From contig JABCZL010000008.1 in the NCBI GenBank assembly GCA_013289685.1, forward strand, positions 1 through 64,000: a stretch of 64,000 bases of DNA, read 5' to 3'. Shown here one piece after another: positions 35,318 through 43,528 of this stretch (positions within the stretch are counted from its first letter, which is position 1; every line of letters begins with the position of its first letter). Origin of the DNA: Acidobacteriota bacterium (GTDB lineage: Bacteria > Acidobacteriota > Terriglobia > Terriglobales > Acidobacteriaceae). The notes under the pieces were generated by a model. It saw only the letters and a list, made by a program, of their open reading frames with translations. It made no database searches and had not been told where the DNA came from. A program made the position numbers and the translations under genes.

Positions 35318-35611
35318 CTAGCTGCGGTTGATGGCGCGGCGCAGCGGTTCGACTTTTTCGCGCAGATCGTCGGCCAGCTCCACGCCACGGCTGGCCACGT
35401 CGCGGACGCGGTCCTTGGCGTCGTCGGCCCAATCGCCGACTTTATCCTTGGCGTCTTCGAAGCCTTTTTGCAGGTCGCGGCGCATTTGCTTGCCGGTCTT
35501 GGGAGCGAGCAGAAGTCCGGCCAGCGCGCCTGCGCCCAGTCCGATCAAGAGGAAGGTAATGGCCGTGCCAAGGTTGCTGCTGTCTGAAGATTCGTAACGT
35601 CCGATTCGCAT
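35318..35611 (-). CDS. YtxH domain protein
   Basis: 97 residues. A glycine-rich hydrophobic segment (about 14-37, GTAITFLLIGLGAGALAGLL) followed by LAPKTGKQMRRDLQK, the YtxH signature, and then an amphipathic heptad-like helix (FEDAKDKVGDWADDAKDRVRDVA) with LEA-like 11-mer spacing. Membrane-associated, usually stress-related; precise role unknown. ATG 35611 follows GAGG by 9 bp. Confidence 0.8.
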   Translation of the reverse strand: MRIGRYESSDSSNLGTAITFLLIGLGAGALAGLLLAPKTGKQMRRDLQKGFEDAKDKVGDWADDAKDRVRDVASRGVELADDLREKVEPLRRAINRS

Positions 35612-35933
35612 GATGAAGACCTCAATTTTTCCGCCCGGGGAATTCGAGCATATTCGTTCGGGCATATTCGCGGAAGCTGCGCGGAGACTCCAGCCTCACC
35701 TGATTTCGAGTCCTACTCATTCTAGTCCTACCTCACGGCCTCGGCGAGACCAATCCGTGGCGTGTAATCCGCACCCCTTCGATGAGTTCGCCCAGGGGAA
35801 GGTTTCTTTTCCGGTGCACCTGAGTGTAAAATAATGTTTTCGCCTTCGTCCCAGAGTAGGGCGGCGGAACTTGTGGCCTGCCCGTCTTCCGCCGGCTCAG
35901 AACCGCAATCGTACAAGGAGAGTTTTTCAAGCG

Positions 35934-36494
35934 ATGTCGATCCCTGCCACCCAGCTTCGTCCCGGCATGATCATTAAGCACAACAATGATCTGCACTCCG
36001 TTTTCAGTGTGGAACACCGCACCCCCGGCAACCTGCGCGCCTTCATCCAGGCCAAGCTGCGCAACCTGCGCACCGGCGCCATGTTCGAGCACCGCTTTCG
36101 CTCGCCCGACCCGATCGAGAAGGTCAACGTTGACGAAGTCGAGATGCAGTTCCTGTACGCCGACGGCGAGAGCTACTACTTCATGGACATCGCCAACTAC
36201 GAGCAGACCCACCTGAGCAAGGAAGTGCTGGGCGACGCCGTCGATTACCTGATTGCCAACCTCGAAATCAAAGTGGAATTCTTCGACGGCAAGGCGGTTG
36301 GCATCGAGCTGCCGCAGACGGTGATCCTGACGGTGATTGAGACCGAGCCCGGACTGAAGAGCGCGACCGCTTCGAGCGTAACCAAGGCCGCTAAGACCGA
36401 GACCGGACTGGTCGTGCAGGTGCCTCCGTTCATCAACGAAGGTGAGAAGATTAAGGTCGATACTTCGGAAGGCGCGTATTTGTCGCGGGCGTGA
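35934..36494 (+). CDS. efp: Elongation factor P
   Basis: Binds between the P and E sites of stalled ribosomes and promotes peptide-bond formation at polyproline stretches. 186 residues in three beta-barrel domains: KOW-like (1-65), OB (about 70-130), C-terminal (about 131-186, ending INEGEKIKVDTSEGAYLSRA with the GDKIRVDT-like signature). The functional tip is RTPGNLRAF (residues 29-37): the position of the E. coli modified Lys34 is Asn33 here, with Arg two residues on. GGAG lies about 12 bp before ATG 35934. Neighbours do not include an EpmA/EarP-type modification enzyme. Confidence 0.95.
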   Translation: MSIPATQLRPGMIIKHNNDLHSVFSVEHRTPGNLRAFIQAKLRNLRTGAMFEHRFRSPDPIEKVNVDEVEMQFLYADGESYYFMDIANYEQTHLSKEVLGDAVDYLIANLEIKVEFFDGKAVGIELPQTVILTVIETEPGLKSATASSVTKAAKTETGLVVQVPPFINEGEKIKVDTSEGAYLSRA

Positions 36495-36503
36495 GGGCTC
36501 AGC

Positions 36504-36717
36504 GGTCATCCTGAGCGTAGCGAGAACGTCGCGCAGCGAGGTTCTCGCGGAGTCGAAGGATCCCTACCCGGCGGGGATTTTGAGGGTGCGGTAAAGCATT
36601 CTTCCGGAGGATCGGCTGGAAATTCCTTGCAGCGTTTTCGGTGTTTTGAGGCTATAGGGATCCTTCGACTACGAATCAGCTTCGCTTCGCGAAACTGATT
36701 CTCCGCTCAGGATGACA
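36504..36717. repeat. Inverted pair, GTCATCCTGAGC family
   Basis: GTCATCCTGAGCGTAGCGAG at 36505 onward ending in GAAGGATCC is mirrored at 36656-36717 (GGATCCTTCG ... GCTCAGGATGAC). It lies between efp and the acylphosphatase, and its right end supplies the ATG at 36712. A related single arm (TCATCCCGACCGTAGCCGG) stands after apt at 37600. Confidence 0.8.
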
Positions 36718-36726
36718 TTTTCAGAA

Positions 36727-37026
36727 ATGACTCCCACCGAAAAGCCAATCGAAGCTCGCCGTTTTGTGGTCCGCGGACGCGTGCAGGGCGTCGGGTTCCG
36801 CTGGTTCGTCGAGCGGGAGGCGCACATGCTGCGCATCGCCGGATGGGTGCGCAACAATCACGATGGCAGCGTGGAAGTTCTGGCCCAGGGGACTCGCGAC
36901 CAGCTCTCAGGATTGCATGGCCGCCTGCGCGAAGGTCCGCGCGCGGCGCGCGTGGATGCGGTTGAAGTATCCGAGGCCAGTCCTGCCGCTGGAATAAGTT
37001 CATTTCGTATTGAAGGAGCGTGGTAA
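36727..37026 (+). CDS. acyP: Acylphosphatase
   Basis: About 99 residues. Hydrolyses acyl phosphates such as acetyl phosphate or carboxyl-phosphates. Diagnostic GRVQGVGFRWF (phosphate-binding loop and catalytic Arg) and GWVRNNHDGSVEV (catalytic Asn) are present. ATG 36712 is an alternative but lies in the end of the dispersed repeat, so I favour ATG 36727. Stop and the apt start are adjacent (TAAATG), so both are one transcript. Confidence 0.88.
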   Translation: MTPTEKPIEARRFVVRGRVQGVGFRWFVEREAHMLRIAGWVRNNHDGSVEVLAQGTRDQLSGLHGRLREGPRAARVDAVEVSEASPAAGISSFRIEGAW

Positions 37027-37578
37027 ATGCCGTCTCCGCCTGCCGGGGCTATGAATGCCGATCAACTGAAACACCTGATACGCGAAGTCCCGGATTTTCC
37101 GAAGAAGGGGATCCTGTTCTACGACATCACGACCCTGCTGAAGGACAAGACCGGGTTCGCCACGCTGATCGACAAGTTAGCCGAGCACTACATTGCGCAG
37201 GACGTCGATCTGGTGCTGGGCATGGAGGCGCGCGGCTTCATCTTCGCCCCGGCGCTGGCCTACCGTCTGAATGCCGGATTCGTTCCCGTGCGCAAGCCGG
37301 GCAAGCTTCCCGCGGCAACCGTGAAATACGATTACGCGCTCGAGTACGGTACCAACTCACTGGAGATTCACAAGGACGCCATACAAAAAGGCCAGCGTGT
37401 TCTGATCGTGGACGATCTGCTGGCTACGGGCGGGACGGCCGAAGCGACGGCCAAACTTGCCGCCTCGCTGGGCGCGAAGATCGCCGGCCTGGGATTTGTG
37501 GTGGAACTGGAATTCCTCAAGGGTCGCGACAAGCTCAAAGAGTACGAGGTGATGTCGCTGTTGCAGTACGACAAGTAA
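37027..37578 (+). CDS. apt: Adenine phosphoribosyltransferase
   Basis: Adenine plus PRPP to AMP, purine salvage. 183 residues. The PRPP-binding loop [16 protein letters not shown] (about 122-137), the [16 protein letters not shown] segment, and the N-terminal [14 protein letters not shown] are the family's hallmarks. GGAG stands before ATG 37027, which directly follows the acylphosphatase stop. Confidence 0.95.
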   Translation: MPSPPAGAMNADQLKHLIREVPDFPKKGILFYDITTLLKDKTGFATLIDKLAEHYIAQDVDLVLGMEARGFIFAPALAYRLNAGFVPVRKPGKLPAATVKYDYALEYGTNSLEIHKDAIQKGQRVLIVDDLLATGGTAEATAKLAASLGAKIAGLGFVVELEFLKGRDKLKEYEVMSLLQYDK

Positions 37579-37661
37579 ACGGGCGCCCTGAGATCTGTCA
37601 TCCCGACCGTAGCCGGAGCGCCAGCGACGGCGCAGGGGGGGACCTTGGGTTTTGGGCTTGG

Positions 37662-37928
37662 CTATTTCCAGAAGCGAGAAACCATCCACAGAACTCCGGC
37701 CCAGACACCGCCGCTGACCACAATCGAGATTGCCAGACCCGAGATGGCTCCCCAGTTAATCCGCCGCCGGCCCTTGTCGGACGCGGAATCGGATTCAAAC
37801 CAGGATGGCAGAAACCCCATGTCGAGCGAAGCGACCGGCTGGGTGCTCCGGGAATCTTGAAGTGCGGTTCTTCTGCTAGTAAAGCGGGTGCTTATTGGGG
37901 GGGACAGCTGCAATACCTTGCCGCTCAT
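37662..37928 (-). CDS. Small protein with C-terminal TM helix
   Basis: 88 residues. ATG 37928 has GGAGGTG 6 bp upstream. The N-terminal 60 residues are polar; the C-terminal AISGLAISIVVSGGVWAGVL (about 61-80) is a single membrane helix, so it looks like a tail-anchored protein. No known domain. A longer frame (to 38375) exists but its upstream part has no ribosome site and the look of non-coding sequence. Bases 37929-38182 hold no gene I can support. Confidence 0.55.
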   Translation of the reverse strand: MSGKVLQLSPPISTRFTSRRTALQDSRSTQPVASLDMGFLPSWFESDSASDKGRRRINWGAISGLAISIVVSGGVWAGVLWMVSRFWK

Positions 37929-38182
37929 GAAAGCACCTCCGCGTATGCGCGAGCAACTGGCGTGCCATGTTGAACGCTGGCCCAAGTGATTGAAAACATG
38001 AGGGCCCATCTGGCGACTGCCTGCCGACAGGCTTTCGTGCCGCGTCAAAAATCCCGTGCCGGTGCCGGTCTGCGCAAGATTTGCCCCAACTTCCAGAACC
38101 CCATGCCGGTGCCACGGCCCTTCTACCAACCATCCGAACCGGTTCCATGAAAGAAAGATTGCGAGGTAGTGTGATCCGATTT

Positions 38183-38440
38183 TCAGTGCTCCGCCAGTGA
38201 CAAATGCGAGTCCTTGGGAAGGTAGCCCTTGCGCCGGAACCAGTCCTCCATGGCGTCCTTGAGTTTGTCCAGGGGGACGCTGGTGCCAATCTCCATCTGG
38301 CCGTCGGCCAGCGGCAGCGTGTCGTCGAAAACGGTGGCGTTGGTGAAGTTGCGCATGGAGAAGCTGTCGAGCCACTTCAACGGGCAGGGTAGTCTGCGGC
38401 CGTCGGCGTCATATTCCACGCGAATCTTGCGGGCGAACAT
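38183..38440 (-). CDS. Small conserved-looking protein, unknown function
   Basis: 85 residues, cytoplasmic. Contains EYDADGRRLPCPLKWLDSFS and a C-terminal helix KLKDAMEDWFRRKGYLP. Amino-acid composition and codon use look coding. No domain recognised. It is followed (minus strand) by the small TM protein gene. Confidence 0.5.
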   Translation of the reverse strand: MFARKIRVEYDADGRRLPCPLKWLDSFSMRNFTNATVFDDTLPLADGQMEIGTSVPLDKLKDAMEDWFRRKGYLPKDSHLSLAEH

Positions 38441-38500
38441 AGGTTGATTTAATCACAGCTGCTGAATTGAAGTGCTGTGGAAGTCACGTAGCACAGGCCC

Positions 38501-38545
38501 CGCCGTGCTGCGCACGGCAGACAGCCGGGGGAGGCTGTCTCCACA
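38501..38545. repeat. REP-like element, GACAGCCGGGGG family, copy 1
   Basis: Core GCCGTGCTGCGCACGGC then AGACAGCC..GGCTGTCTCCACA, two nested hairpins. Copies at 38897-39012 and 41349-41472 share this and add a second half, TGTGGGGACAGCCGCC ... AAAGCCCGGCTG. Confidence 0.8.
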
Positions 38546-38632
38546 AAAAGCCGTCTGGAGTCGCCGCAGGCGCGCTTGACAGATTGGCGTCCCCACCATA
38601 GTCTCCTCCCGTTCCGCACAGGAGGGTTCGGC

Positions 38633-38881
38633 ATGATCACAAATCTGATTTGGTGGGCAGTGGTTGGACTGATCGCAGGATGGGCCGCGGGCAAGATCAT
38701 GAAAGGCGGTGGCTACGGAACGGTCATGGACATTGTCCTCGGCATCATTGGCGCCGTGGTGGGTGGCTGGCTGTTAGGCTTTTTCGGCATCCATGCCGGA
38801 GGCTTCATCGGCACGATCATAGTGGCGATCATTGGAGCCGTTTTCCTCATCTGGATCACGCGTTTGCTCAAGAAAGCATAG
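38633..38881 (+). CDS. GlsB/YeaQ/YmgE family stress-response membrane protein
   Basis: 82 residues, three hydrophobic helices separated by Gly-rich turns: WWAVVGLIAGWAAGKIMKGG, DIVLGIIGAVVGGWLLGFF, GTIIVAIIGAVFLIWI. This is the transglycosylase-associated (YeaQ) small membrane protein family, induced in stress; function not proven. ATG 38633 follows GGAGGG by 5-6 bp. Confidence 0.85.
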   Translation: MITNLIWWAVVGLIAGWAAGKIMKGGGYGTVMDIVLGIIGAVVGGWLLGFFGIHAGGFIGTIIVAIIGAVFLIWITRLLKKA

Positions 38882-38896
38882 CGCGCCCACGGAGAG

Positions 38897-39012
38897 CGCC
38901 GTGCTGCGAGCGGCAGACAGCCGGGGGCGGCTGTCTCCACAAATTGCTCGCAAACGCTCGTGTGGGGACAGCCGCCTCGGCTGTCCAGCCTGGGCAAAGC
39001 CCGGCTGCGCCG
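38897..39012. repeat. REP-like element, GACAGCCGGGGG family, copy 2
   Basis: Left half 38897-38941 and right half TGTGGGGACAGCCGCCTCGG (38961) through AAAGCCCGGCTG (to 39008), with an unrelated 20-bp spacer. The remaining bases to 39195 (before the DUF4139 gene) hold nothing else that I recognise. Confidence 0.8.
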
Positions 39013-39195
39013 GCGCGGTCCTTCTCCGCACCTGAGCATCAGCCATCCCAAGAAGCCGCAGTCGCATCCACGGTTCCAAGACGCCTCCGCTCGGTGTCTA
39101 AAACACAGGGTCCGCGCCGCACGCAAGAACTAGAGACGCCACTCGTTCTCTTTCGGACGCGTTCGACGCGCGGGCCTTTCACTGACGGAGGAGCC

Positions 39196-41343
39196 ATGCG
39201 TTCCCTGAAAATCGCATTTGTGTGTCTTCTGCTAGCTGCCGTTTCATCTGGCCAGTCTTCTACGCCATCGAGTCCATCGGCCGATCCGGCCGCGCGGCTG
39301 CCGGTGACCCGTGTGATTCTCTACAAGAATGGAGTCGGTTACTTCGAACACGCCGGCCATGTTCGCGGCAGCCAGGACGTGAATGTGGATTTCACCACGG
39401 CGCAACTGAACGACGTGCTGAAGTCGCTGACCGTGCTGGACCTGGGCAAAGGACGCATTACCGGCGTCAGCTACAACTCGGTCGCGCCGCTGGAGCGGCG
39501 GCTGGGCTCGCTGCATTTGCCAGTGGGCGAGAATCCCACGACGGCGCAGTTTCTCGACGCGCTGCGCGGGGCGCGTCTGGAGGTGCGAAACGGCACGGAG
39601 AGCGCAGTGGGACGCCTGCTGAGCGTTGAAGATCGCGATGTGGCTGGCAAGGGCGACCAGAAAATCAGTCTGACGCAAATTTCCGTGGTCAGTGACGGCG
39701 GCGACGTGCGCATCTTTGACCTGACTCCTTCGACCAGCGTGCGCGTCGCGGAAAGAGAAGTGAACGACGAGGTGGGCAAATATCTGGGACTGGTTGCCTC
39801 GACCCGCGATCAGGATGTCCGCCGGATGACGATCTCGACCGCCGGCGAGGGCGAGCGCAATCTGCTGGTCAGCTACATCAGCGAAGTGCCGGTGTGGAAG
39901 AGCACGTACCGCATTGTGATTCCAAGCGACGGCAAGCCGCTGCTGCAGGGCTGGGCCATCGTCGACAACACGGTCGGCGAAGATTGGAAGGATGTGGAGT
40001 TGTCGCTGGTCGCGGGCGCTCCGCAGTCGTTTGTGCAGGAGCTCTCGCAGCCTTATTACACGCGGCGTCCGGTGGTCGCGCTGCCGGAGAATGCGATGCT
40101 CACGCCGCAGACGCATGAGGCGACGCTGGAGGAAGCGACTCCTGCTCCTCCGCCCATGGCATCCGCGGGCGTGGTCGGCGGCGTTGCGGGCGGAGTCCCC
40201 GTTAATGCTCCAAAACTCGCCATACCTAGCCGTATCTCGTCTAGCGTTGGAGGTGGCGTTGGCGCGGGCTCTGGCGGCAGCGCCAACAAGAAGTTTCTCG
40301 ACGAAGATGTCAACTATATCGTCACCGACAAGGAGCGCGAAGCTTTCGGCGACACCGTCGGCCAATCCCGCGAACTCGGCGACTTGTTCGAGTACAAGCT
40401 CAAAGACCGCATCACCATCCGCAAGAATCAGTCGGCGCTGGTGCCCATCCTGCAGTCGCGCATCGATGCCGAGAAAGTGTCCGTCTGGAATCCATCGGAC
40501 AGCAACGTGCTGCACGCGCTCTGGGTGGACAACACCAGCGACCTAACGCTCGACGGTGGCAGCTTCAATGTGCTGGAGGGCGACGCCTTTGCCGGCGAGG
40601 GATTAATGGGCGCGATCAAGCCGGGCGAGAAGCGGCTTCTCTCCTATGCAGCGGACCTGGGCGTACTGGTCGATGCCAAGCAGAAAACCGACAACCAGCG
40701 CGTCACGAAAATCACCATCGCGCACGGCACCATGACGCAATCGACGCAGGAACGCCAGGAGAATACCTACACCATCCGCAACCGCGACACGTCAACCAGG
40801 ACGCTGGTGATTGAGCATCCGGCGCGTCCGGGATGGAAGCTGACCGACGACGAGAAGCCGGCGGAGAGTTCCGCATCGTTCCATCGCTTCCGCCTCACCG
40901 TGGAGCCGAAAAAGACCACGACCTTGCTGGTCAAGGAATACCGGCCGATCCTGAACAGTTATGCGCTGACGAACGTGACCGACAACCAGATCAAGTTTTT
41001 CCTCGAGCAGAAGATGATCAATCCGGACGTGGAGAAAGCGCTGCGGCGCATCGTTGCTCAAAAGAACGACGTCGCCGGACTCGACGGGATGATTGCCGGG
41101 CGGCGCGCGCAGGTGACGAGCATTTCCGAAGATCAGCAGCGAGTGCGCGAGAATATGAAGGCGCTGAAGGGGAGTTCGGAAGAGAAAGCTTTGGTCGAGC
41201 GCTATGTTCGCGAGCTGAACGAACAGGAAGATCGGGTGCAGGCGCTGCGGCGGGAGATCTCTGAATTGCAGCAGAAGCGTGATACGGCCCAGATCACTCT
41301 CAACGGAATGATCGAAGCGCTGCAGATGGAGGCCACGCTGTAG
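39196..41343 (+). CDS. DUF4139 domain secreted protein
   Basis: 715 residues. Signal peptide (about 1-20, ending AVSSGQ). Then LPVTRVILYKNGVGYFEHAG and PVWKSTYRIVI are DUF4139 landmarks; the segment DNTVGEDWKDVELSLVAGAP is diagnostic. A Gly/Ser-rich stretch about 310-360 and a C-terminal coiled coil (QVTSISEDQQRVRENMKALK, EEKALVERYVRELNEQEDRV) complete it. Family role is unknown; it is exported and probably envelope-associated. ATG 39196 has GGAGGAG 5 bp before it; the longer frame to 38650 is out of character. Confidence 0.85.
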   Translation: MRSLKIAFVCLLLAAVSSGQSSTPSSPSADPAARLPVTRVILYKNGVGYFEHAGHVRGSQDVNVDFTTAQLNDVLKSLTVLDLGKGRITGVSYNSVAPLERRLGSLHLPVGENPTTAQFLDALRGARLEVRNGTESAVGRLLSVEDRDVAGKGDQKISLTQISVVSDGGDVRIFDLTPSTSVRVAEREVNDEVGKYLGLVASTRDQDVRRMTISTAGEGERNLLVSYISEVPVWKSTYRIVIPSDGKPLLQGWAIVDNTVGEDWKDVELSLVAGAPQSFVQELSQPYYTRRPVVALPENAMLTPQTHEATLEEATPAPPPMASAGVVGGVAGGVPVNAPKLAIPSRISSSVGGGVGAGSGGSANKKFLDEDVNYIVTDKEREAFGDTVGQSRELGDLFEYKLKDRITIRKNQSALVPILQSRIDAEKVSVWNPSDSNVLHALWVDNTSDLTLDGGSFNVLEGDAFAGEGLMGAIKPGEKRLLSYAADLGVLVDAKQKTDNQRVTKITIAHGTMTQSTQERQENTYTIRNRDTSTRTLVIEHPARPGWKLTDDEKPAESSASFHRFRLTVEPKKTTTLLVKEYRPILNSYALTNVTDNQIKFFLEQKMINPDVEKALRRIVAQKNDVAGLDGMIAGRRAQVTSISEDQQRVRENMKALKGSSEEKALVERYVRELNEQEDRVQALRREISELQQKRDTAQITLNGMIEALQMEATL

Positions 41344-41348
41344 GCGAG

Positions 41349-41472
41349 AGCGCCGTACTGCGCACGGCGAACGCCGAGGGCGGCTGTCTCCACATGTTTC
41401 ACTTCTGGCTGCTCATCGGCTCATGTGGGGACAGCCGCCGTCGGCTGCCCAGCCAGGGCGAAGCCCGGCTGC
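41349..41472. repeat. REP-like element, GACAGCCGGGGG family, copy 3
   Basis: Begins 6 bp after the DUF4139 stop: CGCCGTACTGCGCACGGCG, CGGCTGTCTCCACA, a 30-bp spacer, TGTGGGGACAGCCGCC (41424) and AAGCCCGGCTG. It separates DUF4139 from convergent pckA and may end transcription. Confidence 0.8.
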
Positions 41473-41491
41473 TCGCGAGATGAACTCTCGC

Positions 41492-43072
41492 CTACCTCTG
41501 CGCCTTCGGCCCGGCCGCTTTGACCTCCGGCGGGGCATCGAACTTTTCGAAGTTTTTGGCGAAGCGGTTGCGCAGGTCTTCGGCGGCTTTGTCGTAGGCG
41601 GCCTTGTCGGGCCATGCGTTTCGCGGATTCAGCACCTGCGGCGGCACACCGTGGCAGCGTTTCGGAATGCTGAATCCAAACGTCGGCTCGATCTCAAATT
41701 CTTCTTGGATCAACTCGCCCTCGACGGCTGCGTCGACCATGGCGCGGGTGTGAGGAATCTCCATGCGCTTGCCCACGCCGTACGGCCCGCCCTGCCAGCC
41801 GGTATTCACCAGCCAGCATTGCGCGTGGTGCTCGCGCAAGCGGCGGCCCAGCATTTCCGCATAGGTTTTCGGAGGCAGCGGCATGAACGGCGATCCGAAG
41901 CAGGTCGAGAACGTCGCCGTAGGCTCTTTCACCCCGGCTTCGGTTCCCGCGACCTTCGCCGTATAGCCCGACAGGAAGTGATACATGGCCTGCTCTGGCG
42001 TTAGTTTCGAAATCGGAGGCAGAACGCCGAAAGCATCGGCGGTGAGGAATACAACGTTTTTCGGATGCCCGCCGATACCCGGGATCACAGCATTCTCGAT
42101 GAAATCCACAGGATAGGCGGCGCGGGTGTTCTCCGTTTTGCTGTCGTCGTTGTAATCGGGATTGCGTGTCTGCGGGTCGAGGGTGACGTTTTCGAGCACG
42201 CAACCGAAGCGCAGCGCGTTCCAGATTTGCGGTTCGTTCTTCTTCGACAGCTTGATGCACTTGGCATAGCATCCGCCTTCGAAGTTGAAGACGCCGTTAG
42301 CGCTCCATCCATGCTCGTCGTCGCCGATCAGATCGCGCGACGGGTCGGCCGACAGCGTAGTCTTGCCTGTGCCCGAGAGCCCGAAGAAGAGCGCGCTCAC
42401 TCCGTTGTGCCCCACATTGGCCGAGCAGTGCATAGGGAACACGTTCCGAGGCGGCAGCAGGAAATTCATGATGCTGAAGATCGACTTCTTCATCTCGCCG
42501 GCGTAGGAAGTCCCGCCGATCAACACTGTGCGGCGTGTGAAATTCAGCAGGATGAAAACTTCCGAGGCCACGCCGTCGCGCTGGGGATCGGCTTTGAACT
42601 CCGGGGCGGCGATCACAGTGAACTCCGGGTGATGATGCTTGAGTTCCTCCGCCGACGGGCGCAGGAATAGCTGGTGCACAAATAAGTTGTGCCAGGCGTA
42701 TTCGTTCACGATGCGAACCGGCAGGCGGTAGGCGGGATCGGCGCCGCAGAAAAGATCCTGCACAAAAAGCTCCCGCCCGCGCAGATGCTCCATCACCCGC
42801 TCGTAGAGCGCGTCAAATTTCTCCGGCTCAAACGGCTGGTTCACCGCGCCCCAGGCGACGGTGTGGGCTGTGGTTTCATCCTTGACGATGAACTTATCTT
42901 TGGGAGAGCGCCCGGTACGGTTCGTGTACCCCACGAGGGCGCCGTTCGCCGCCACCTTCGCTTCGTTACGCCGGATGGAGTGCTCCACCAGCACCGCCGG
43001 AGAAAGATTGAAGTGCGTCCGGCCTTCACTCAGCAACTCGGCAACGTCGCTGACGTGCACCGTGGTAGCCAT
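41492..43072 (-). CDS. pckA: Phosphoenolpyruvate carboxykinase (ATP)
   Basis: Oxaloacetate plus ATP to PEP, CO2 and ADP: first step of gluconeogenesis. 526 residues. Nucleotide-binding P-loop [11 protein letters not shown] (about 230-240), kinase-2 region [19 protein letters not shown], the [10 protein letters not shown] substrate loop and [10 protein letters not shown] are all present. ATG 43072 follows TTAGGAGACTCC; the extra 15 codons upstream are unneeded. GTP-type enzymes have a different sequence, so ATP use is well supported. Confidence 0.95.
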   Translation of the reverse strand: MATTVHVSDVAELLSEGRTHFNLSPAVLVEHSIRRNEAKVAANGALVGYTNRTGRSPKDKFIVKDETTAHTVAWGAVNQPFEPEKFDALYERVMEHLRGRELFVQDLFCGADPAYRLPVRIVNEYAWHNLFVHQLFLRPSAEELKHHHPEFTVIAAPEFKADPQRDGVASEVFILLNFTRRTVLIGGTSYAGEMKKSIFSIMNFLLPPRNVFPMHCSANVGHNGVSALFFGLSGTGKTTLSADPSRDLIGDDEHGWSANGVFNFEGGCYAKCIKLSKKNEPQIWNALRFGCVLENVTLDPQTRNPDYNDDSKTENTRAAYPVDFIENAVIPGIGGHPKNVVFLTADAFGVLPPISKLTPEQAMYHFLSGYTAKVAGTEAGVKEPTATFSTCFGSPFMPLPPKTYAEMLGRRLREHHAQCWLVNTGWQGGPYGVGKRMEIPHTRAMVDAAVEGELIQEEFEIEPTFGFSIPKRCHGVPPQVLNPRNAWPDKAAYDKAAEDLRNRFAKNFEKFDAPPEVKAAGPKAQR

Positions 43073-43217
43073 GGAGTCTCCTAAGGGCAGAAAACAGTTA
43101 CAAAAAGTCAAACACACTATTGTCCCTCAAAGGCCCGCACGCTGCCAAATGTTTGTGAGGATCGGGAGGTCGAAGCACGCCCTAAGGATCTGACGAAGAG
43201 AGATGGGCGACCGTTCG

Positions 43218-43400
43218 TTAGTCTGCGGTCTTGTACTCGCAGGCCGCGCGGCAGGGCTCGCAGTACAGGAGTCCGTCGGTACACAGGCGGACGTCGATGA
43301 CGGACTGGCAGAGGCAGCAGTATTTCTCGCACTGGCAGCTGCCTTCCGGCTGCTCGCACTGCGCGCAGCGGTATTTGGCGGAACCGGTTCCGGTGCTCAT
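43218..43400 (-). CDS. Cys-rich mini-protein
   Basis: 60 residues with 11 Cys: CAQC, CQC, CC-LC, and CEPC plus flanking C. Spacing suggests one or two zinc ribbons or knuckles. The product is cytoplasmic and may bind metal or nucleic acid. ATG 43400 is taken because the earlier frame is weak. It sits between pckA and murE; I do not recognise a family. Confidence 0.6.
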   Translation of the reverse strand: MSTGTGSAKYRCAQCEQPEGSCQCEKYCCLCQSVIDVRLCTDGLLYCEPCRAACEYKTAD

Positions 43401-43528
43401 AAACTCAATGTAGCGCAGGAAAGCGGTGGCGGGAACGTGACGGAGGTAATAGAGGTTTTCAATCGGCAATCAGGAATCAACAATCAGCAATCAGCAATTG
43501 CTTTTGTGGTGCCCTATAATTCCGAGCA

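Noticed and set aside
37929-38375. Upstream extension of the small TM protein
   Set aside because: No ribosome site at the long start, Arg/His-rich sequence, while ATG 37928 has a strong GGAGGTG.
38650-39195. N-terminal extension of the DUF4139 gene
   Set aside because: It runs through the YeaQ-like gene in another frame and a REP-like repeat; ATG 39196 has a ribosome site and signal peptide.
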